A program made the position numbers and the translations under genes. Source: Nereocystis luetkeana (taxonomy: Eukaryota; Sar; Phaeophyceae; Laminariales; Laminariaceae). Taken from it: a DNA stretch of 64,000 nucleotides. Location: the NCBI GenBank assembly GCA_031213475.1, contig JARUPZ010000004.1, forward strand, positions 5,155,169-5,219,168, written 5' to 3'. A model generated the notes under the pieces. That model saw only the letters and a program-made list of their open reading frames with translations, ran no database searches and was not told where the DNA came from. Below, in pieces: positions 58,430-64,000 of the stretch; the first letter of the stretch is position 1; each line of letters begins with the position of its first letter.

Positions 58430-61400
58430 TGATTATCCTTCAACACCGGTATGTATGCAGGTCACGCCGACACCAGGCAACACGAAACACCAAACCTGCC
58501 TCAAAAACAACACTTCTTCATGAATGACGTCTGCAAGCGCCACGTACTCTGCCTCCGTCGTAAAGAGTGCGACGCATATCTGTGTTATATAAACCCAAGA
58601 CACAAATACACTCCCGCACATAACTAACCCCCCCTGAAACTGATCTCCTGTCAGCTGCCACACTTGCGTAGTCTGCGTCAGCAAACACCTGCCAGCTCGG
58701 ACCCCCTGCCGTACCTTTCAGAAATGTAATCCACAAGGCACTAGTCCGTCCCACATACCCGAAAATACGAGGTGCTGCCCTCCAGTGAACCAACTTACGC
58801 GTAGGGAAGTACCTAGCCACCGCTCCTCCTGCGTTTCAGATTTCTGGCCGAGTCTGGGTTGAAAGCCACATCAGTGAACCTACCAACTCACAAAACATGC
58901 AGTTTTGCTGGTACTTCGTTTTTGTCAACTTCCGCAATTCTCGTGCGAAATAACAGCGCAACAATCTTCCCAATCTCTATCCCGTGCTCGTCCGCCAACT
59001 GTGTAGTGAATGTTTGCTGGGAAATCTTCAAACCTCCCTCTTTCCAATCCCTCTCATAGTAACGCCCCTCACACCACCGCAACTCTCTCAAGTTTTTGAC
59101 CGAAACGATCTGGTCCAATTTCTTTCCAATCTGGTCACCCCTGGCTTTCTCCCCTACCGCAAATATGTCATCTACGTGTACCACTATAGCCATCACAAAA
59201 CTCCCCTACTCGATCAAACGAAGCATGCACGCATTAGCCAGGAACTGATTAAAATCCAACGACAGTAAACACCTACTACTGGTAAGATGCGCATGCCGTT
59301 GCCTTGATGCCTGCTTCAAGGTGTACAAACTCCTGTTCAGCCTTGGTATCCTTCCCGACAACCCACCGAAAGCCTGAGGCAAATAAATGCATGTACGCGT
59401 TTTCCTCGAGATCAGATTGCACGAACGCCTGTTCAACATCAAAATGCCAAACAAAGTCAAAATCCAGTTCACAGGCCATCGCAGACAACAAACTAACACC
59501 AGAAACAGCACTAGTAGGCGCAAACACTTCTCCGAAACTTATAATAGTTCGCCTTCGTTTTCGTAGGATAGCCGTAGTCATAGGCTTTCCAATCAAACAC
59601 CCACATTTTACTCATGTAGTTGTCCACTGATTGCTACCCCGGCACAAACTTCCCCACATCCAGCAACCCGTAAAACTTCCGCCCCACCAAATCCTACCAA
59701 AGATGTCCGTGCTCCGACTGCATGGCTTCGCTGTGGCTCAGGTGGGCCTTGAGGAAAGAGGCGTAGCAATTCGGCAAATTCGGGGGCTTGTAGGGCGGCC
59801 GCTGGTCGCCCAGGTCGCCGTTGGTGTCCTCTCGAGTGGCAAGCAGTGCCGTCAAGGCACACGGTATTCTCCCGGCCCCCCCAGTAGACCATGTTCGCTC
59901 TCGGTCCCCAACAGTGAGTGACGGCTCCCCGTGACCCCCAACACTCGGCGACTCCCTGGAGCACCCGGCGTCGACGTCCCCATGCGTGGTCAACATCGAC
60001 AGAAGCCCCGTCTTGTCCATCATCGACAGGAGTCCGACGTTAAGGTTGAATCCCTGGCCGATTTTCGGAGGTTCTTCATGCGTGGCTGAGAGCTGGGCTG
60101 CCAGCGTGTCGGAGAATTGGACCACCTTCGAACGGGTACGCCCTGGTATCGGTTGCGACTCGATGTGTGGTCGTGGCAAAGCGTCGAAGAGGGACGATGG
60201 TGGGTTCTCGGGTGGTGGCGCTAGCGGTGACGAGGGCTGAAGCGGCGGTGTCGATGGCGGAATCGGCAGTGGCGACGACGGTGACTCGATCGGCAGTGGC
60301 GGCGGTGGTGACTGGAGCGTCGGTGGCTACTGCACGTAGCTGGTGCTGAAGCCCTGCGTTGCCGGCGCGGTGGCGTCCACTAACCCCCCCGCGCCCGCCG
60401 GTGCCGGAAATGGCAGCACGGGGGTACAGTCGACCGTCTACACCACGTCACTGGTGTACCATACGCCCCCCGTCGAGGCCTTGATCACCTTTACGGCGTA
60501 TGAGGGGTGGTTATAGGTGTTGTTCAGAGAGCAGCTCGGCTCCGATTGGACATCAAAGATCGTGCTGCGGTCTTCACGCATTATTCCTTCCCGGAAGTAC
60601 GGTAACCCCTACAGGTCCGGACGCCTCGAGGAGAACACCTCGTGCGGCGATCTCCAACCGACTTTGGCCTTGGTCGCCGAGCGGTTGAAGCAGTCGGCAG
60701 CCCAAAGGACAGCCTCCGGCCACAAGCGGTTACCGCTGGCGCTGAGGTTCGGGATTCGGCCAAGGTCGACGCTCGTGAAAAGTAGCTGAGTTCTCGCGAC
60801 GAGCCGTAAATCCCCCCTTCATGGCGAGCCAAACCGCACTCTCGACAACAGCGTTCTGTTTCAGCTTAACTGGGGCTGTGTGTCCGCGGCGGATCCCAGC
60901 GGGGTCGCAGAATTCGTTGTAGCTGTGGCTGCAGAACTCCCCACCGTTGTCCACGATGAAGCAGAGCGGCGGCCCCACGTGGTTCATGTCGGCAATTAAC
61001 TTCTTGACGTACGCGCCGGTCTCCGATGTCTTCTTCATTATATACGGCCGCATACACGTTGAGGCACTGGCGACGAACAAGATTACGTGAACGAAACAGG
61101 CCTATAGACGCCTCGTAGAGGCCGGCTAGATCAATACGCATGGCCTCCTTGGGCCTCCGCGCACGCGATGGCATCCTCCGTGGCACCCCAGCTACCACAC
61201 CCTTGGCCTCCAAACGTCCACCACATGGCTGCAGTACTCCCGTCGAGGTGATATCGGGCTGCGGCGTCCTTTCCCTGAACAAACGGACGTTTAGGTGACC
61301 GGAGAAAAATTGAAGGTGGTTAATATTAATATTATCGGCATGTTTTCCACCCGTAAACGGACTCCTATCCGGAGCGAGGACAGCTGCAGCAGTCATTCCT

Positions 61401-63650
61401 ACGTTCCCAACGTGAAACCCATTCCGATCTGACTCTGTTCTGGCTTGCGCTGCCGCAAGCTTGAGGGGGTTAGGAATACATTCCGTGTACACAGTGTCAT
61501 CGTAAACCATCCCTAAGTCTAAAGCACAAAAAAACGATCATATATGTCTCTTGCGTGTCGGGGGCAGCGACAAGAGGCCTAGTCCGTATCACTCAATGCT
61601 ATTTTGGTAGGGACGACACAGGGGGCGGCTCTATCGGTAGCAGGGCCGATGGTACTACACGAACTTGACCTGAAGCCGTGAGCGGGAAATCAATATCCCC
61701 AGGCACTCCGCCTCTAGAGGCGGGCATGAAACCACTATCCGCAGGGACTACCCCTTTTATCCTAAGGAGGGAAAGGGGGTGGGAACTATCATCCGTAGAT
61801 ATTACACCTTTAGAGGCGAGCGGAGAACCATTTTCCGCAGAAACTACCCCTCCTATACTAAGGGGGATAGGGGGTGGGAAAGAAGCACCAAGAGCCCTGC
61901 CCCACCTACATATCAAAGGGGGGGGTAGAGATTCAAGGGGAAAACAAAACGGAAATCAGGCACAACATGTTCATGAAGGGCGGAGGGGGAAACACCAGAC
62001 AAAGCAGAGATAGCCATAAGTCCTGTAGTTGGGGTTGGCTTCATGCGAGTCGCATGCTAACTTAACCCAGTCGCGTCACCAGGGAAAGTGAGATGGTTAT
62101 GGAACAAGTGTGCGCTATCCTTGTCAATGGTGATGGATTATCTGGCTTGTGCATCATGGAGGAAAACCAGGTTGATTCCGATCCCCTCCGTCACGTACAC
62201 GTCATTTAACTTGACATTAAAATCAGTTTTGGATTACATCTCCGGATTGATTGAGGCTATCTACCCTTAGCACTCGCATCGCCTTTCTATCGCCTATCAA
62301 AACCCTATCTTTACTACGAGGGCTCTAGCACTCGTCAAAGATGTTACGCGAGCTGCTGGTAAGGTAGGTGGCCGTCTCGTTATCAGAAACCCAAAACTCA
62401 CTATCCGCTGGGCCTACCCCACGGCCCCCGACTCTCTCACTCAGAGACTAACTGGTAAGCCCCAACCCAGCTCTAACACCATCCAAACTATAGCCATCTC
62501 ACCTTGTGGGGCTGAACGTGCCATGAGTAGGTGCAGAGCTCTCTGGGGAGACAATTATGCTCCGGGAGAAGGCGAAAAGGAAGAGGACGGGGCCTGGCAA
62601 GGGAGGTTAAGAGTTGGTGGGCCGGCGGCGGTGGCGGCGGTCGATGTTGTTGTAGGTAAAGCGCACAAACTGCTACTGATGCGGCGACGGCGGTGGTGGC
62701 GGTGCCTGGTACTGCTGCGAAGGTGGTGGCTGATACGTCTGCGAAGGGGACAGTTGTTTCTGCTGCTGCTCTTTTTCGTAGTAGTAGTCACCGTAGTCGT
62801 CGTAGTAGTAGCTGCCGTCGTCGGCGGCGGCCGTAATGTTTGTACTATAGGCGTGACCATAGGCGGCGGCAGAAGCGGAGGTGGCGGCGACGGTAGCAAC
62901 GTCTTCTTGACCGTACGAGTGTGGCGCGACTTCTGCCGGCCAGGTGTTGCAAACGAGAAGTTGGAGGCCCCTCCGCGGGCGGTACGCCCGGGGATAGGTG
63001 ACGCGGATTCGGCGGGGTGAGGGTGCCCTGGAGGATCCGCTAGCCACGCGCAATACTGGTGCACGTGGCCCAACTCGTTGCAGTTGTGGCATTTCTTGGG
63101 AGGGTCCGCCCCATGCCCTGGCGGCTGATTACCAAATGGGCGGGGAAGGTTCGGTGGGTATCGAGACTAGTCGTAGCTGCCGAGGGGGGGTTGTATGATG
63201 GCAGAGCACCTGCCCCTACCCCCGACCGCTTGGCCACGACCGCCCACATACCTTTCCCTGCCTCACCTGCCCCCGGCTCCATATCCTCGAAGGCCCCACG
63301 GGTGTGGTGCTCCGCTCAACCAGCCACCACCGCTACCGATGACGTGCTGCTGTTGCAGGTGTTGCTGCTACTGTTACTCCGGCTGATGTTGTTGCTGCCG
63401 CTGTTGCTGCTGCTGCCCGCCCCCTATTGTCCATTTTCTCATTCCTACCTCGTCCGCCGCGTCCTCCTTTCCCGCCATGTTGCACGTCCCCGTCGCCGCG
63501 GCGAGACCAGTCGAAACCAACGAGGGCGTGTCCGGTCCCAGTCCTCTTTTCCTTCACCCTCGCCATCTCCATCTCGACATGAGCGCTGAGCACCACATCT
63601 TCAAGGACTTCGTAAGTCAACCCTGCATTCGTGAGGATCGAAGGTGAAGG
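58430..63650 (-). mobile_element. Decayed Ty1/copia element on the minus strand, interrupted by an insert
   Basis: Fossil copia element read from high to low coordinates: a Gag end with an Ala/Thr-rich low-complexity part and a CCHC knuckle (KKCHNCNELGHVHQYCAW) near 63.0-63.1 kb, integrase (GPPLCFIVDNGGEFC) near 60.9-61.1 kb, reverse transcriptase (FGEVFAPTSAVSGVS, WHFDVEQAFVQSDLEENAYM) near 59.3-59.6 kb, IVVHVDDIFAVGE near 59.15 kb, and RNase H with TTEAEYVALADVIHEE near 58.5 kb. The integrase-RT-RNase H order defines Ty1/copia. It is broken at least half a dozen times and is much older than the 42-50 kb element. The 5' LTR, if present, lies near or beyond the window edge. Confidence 0.8.
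61560..62560 (+). other. Unclassified insert with coding-like repeats, inside the minus-strand copia
   Basis: The stretch lies where copia protease would be expected but shows no copia motif. On the plus strand a frame contains a repeated peptide: TPPLEAGMKPLSAGTTPFIL and TPLEASGEPFSAETTPPIL, corresponding to a DNA unit of about 105 bp repeated at about 61,710-61,915. Further on, another frame reads EMVMEQVCAILVNGDGLSGL, and a third reads ALALVKDVTRAAGKVGGRLV, RNPKLTIRWAYPTAPDSL and CGAERAMSRCRALWGDNYAP. The composition looks protein-coding, but I recognise no family and the frame is not continuous. It may be an insertion of another element. Confidence 0.4.
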
Positions 63651-64000
63651 TCAAAATGTTGGTTACCATCTACTTTAGAGAATACCACCGCATGAAAAGC
63701 AACCCGGTTTCTAAGAACACTACCTCTCGCAAAGTACTCATTGGGGGGTTCGTTCTCCTCGGTACTACGCTTGAGTCAGCCTGAGCTTCTCGGCAGCAGG
63801 TTGAGAAAAGAAAAAAAAATCGTGACAAAATTCCAACCCTCACGTGGGCTATCAGCGGCCCCAATCAGGTTCAGTATGGGCAAGTACGTAATCTGGTTGA
63901 TCGGTATTATTTATTCTACCCGTGCACTGGCTACCGTCTCCGCCCCAGTTTCTCTATTTAGGGCCTCAATGTTGGCCCCGCCAATCCTTTTGAACTAGGA
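63651..64000. other. Window edge, no gene assigned
   Basis: The last 350 bp show no domain in any frame. Given the orientation of the copia element, its 5' leader or LTR may be here, but there is no second copy to compare. Confidence 0.35.

Noticed and set aside
62523-63020. 165-codon plus-strand Gly/Val-rich frame
   Set aside because: Most of it is antisense to the low-complexity Gag end of the minus-strand copia element.

Overview
The window reads as nuclear DNA of a brown alga (Phaeophyceae). The main evidence is one large minus-strand gene at about 7.2-29.4 kb. It encodes a secreted leucine-rich-repeat (LRR) protein ending in a DPHMTG...GQKFDF domain, an architecture I know from Ectocarpus-type genomes. 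The rest of the window is intergenic DNA full of retroelements, small DNA transposons, SINE-like repeats and tandem repeats. I see no bacterial genes, rRNA or CRISPR.

Layout. 1-7.2 kb: no gene recognised; a MITE copy, a GGGACGG-rich patch and an old 401-bp-period duplication. 7.2-29.4 kb: the LRR gene, rebuilt from splice sites as 25 exons: a signal-peptide exon, an adaptor exon, an N-terminal cap exon, 17 exons that each carry exactly one LRR, a half-repeat exon, three short Cys-rich or linker exons, and one 891-nt exon for the C-terminal domain. Every junction is GT-AG and phase-compatible, and no stop interrupts the 857 codons. The final exon was not found. A SINE-like element with a duplicated body sits in one intron. 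29.4-35.2 kb: no gene; scattered repeat pieces. 35.2-40.8 kb: two LINE copies of different age, with a small inverted-repeat transposon between them. 41.8-50.4 kb: a Ty3/gypsy LTR element with both LTRs, carrying a tRNA-headed SINE-like repeat in its 3' non-coding part. 50.4-53 kb: a dispersed repeat, a long AAC microsatellite and a short telomere-like tract. 53-55.2 kb: part of a Ty1/copia element (+ strand). 56-58 kb: two more MITE copies and minisatellite-like arrays. 58.4-63.7 kb: a decayed Ty1/copia element (- strand) interrupted by about 1 kb of unclassified sequence with coding-like repeats.

The LRR gene is the feature of interest. Its LRR exons are length-conserved and bounded by phase-2 introns on both sides, so any exon could be gained, lost, exchanged or skipped without losing frame. 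Exons with asymmetric phases bracket the array and connect it to the secretion leader and to the Cys-rich/DPHMTG end. This resembles the exon-shuffling LRR genes reported in brown algae as candidate immune receptors, but here on a secreted protein with a different C-terminal domain.
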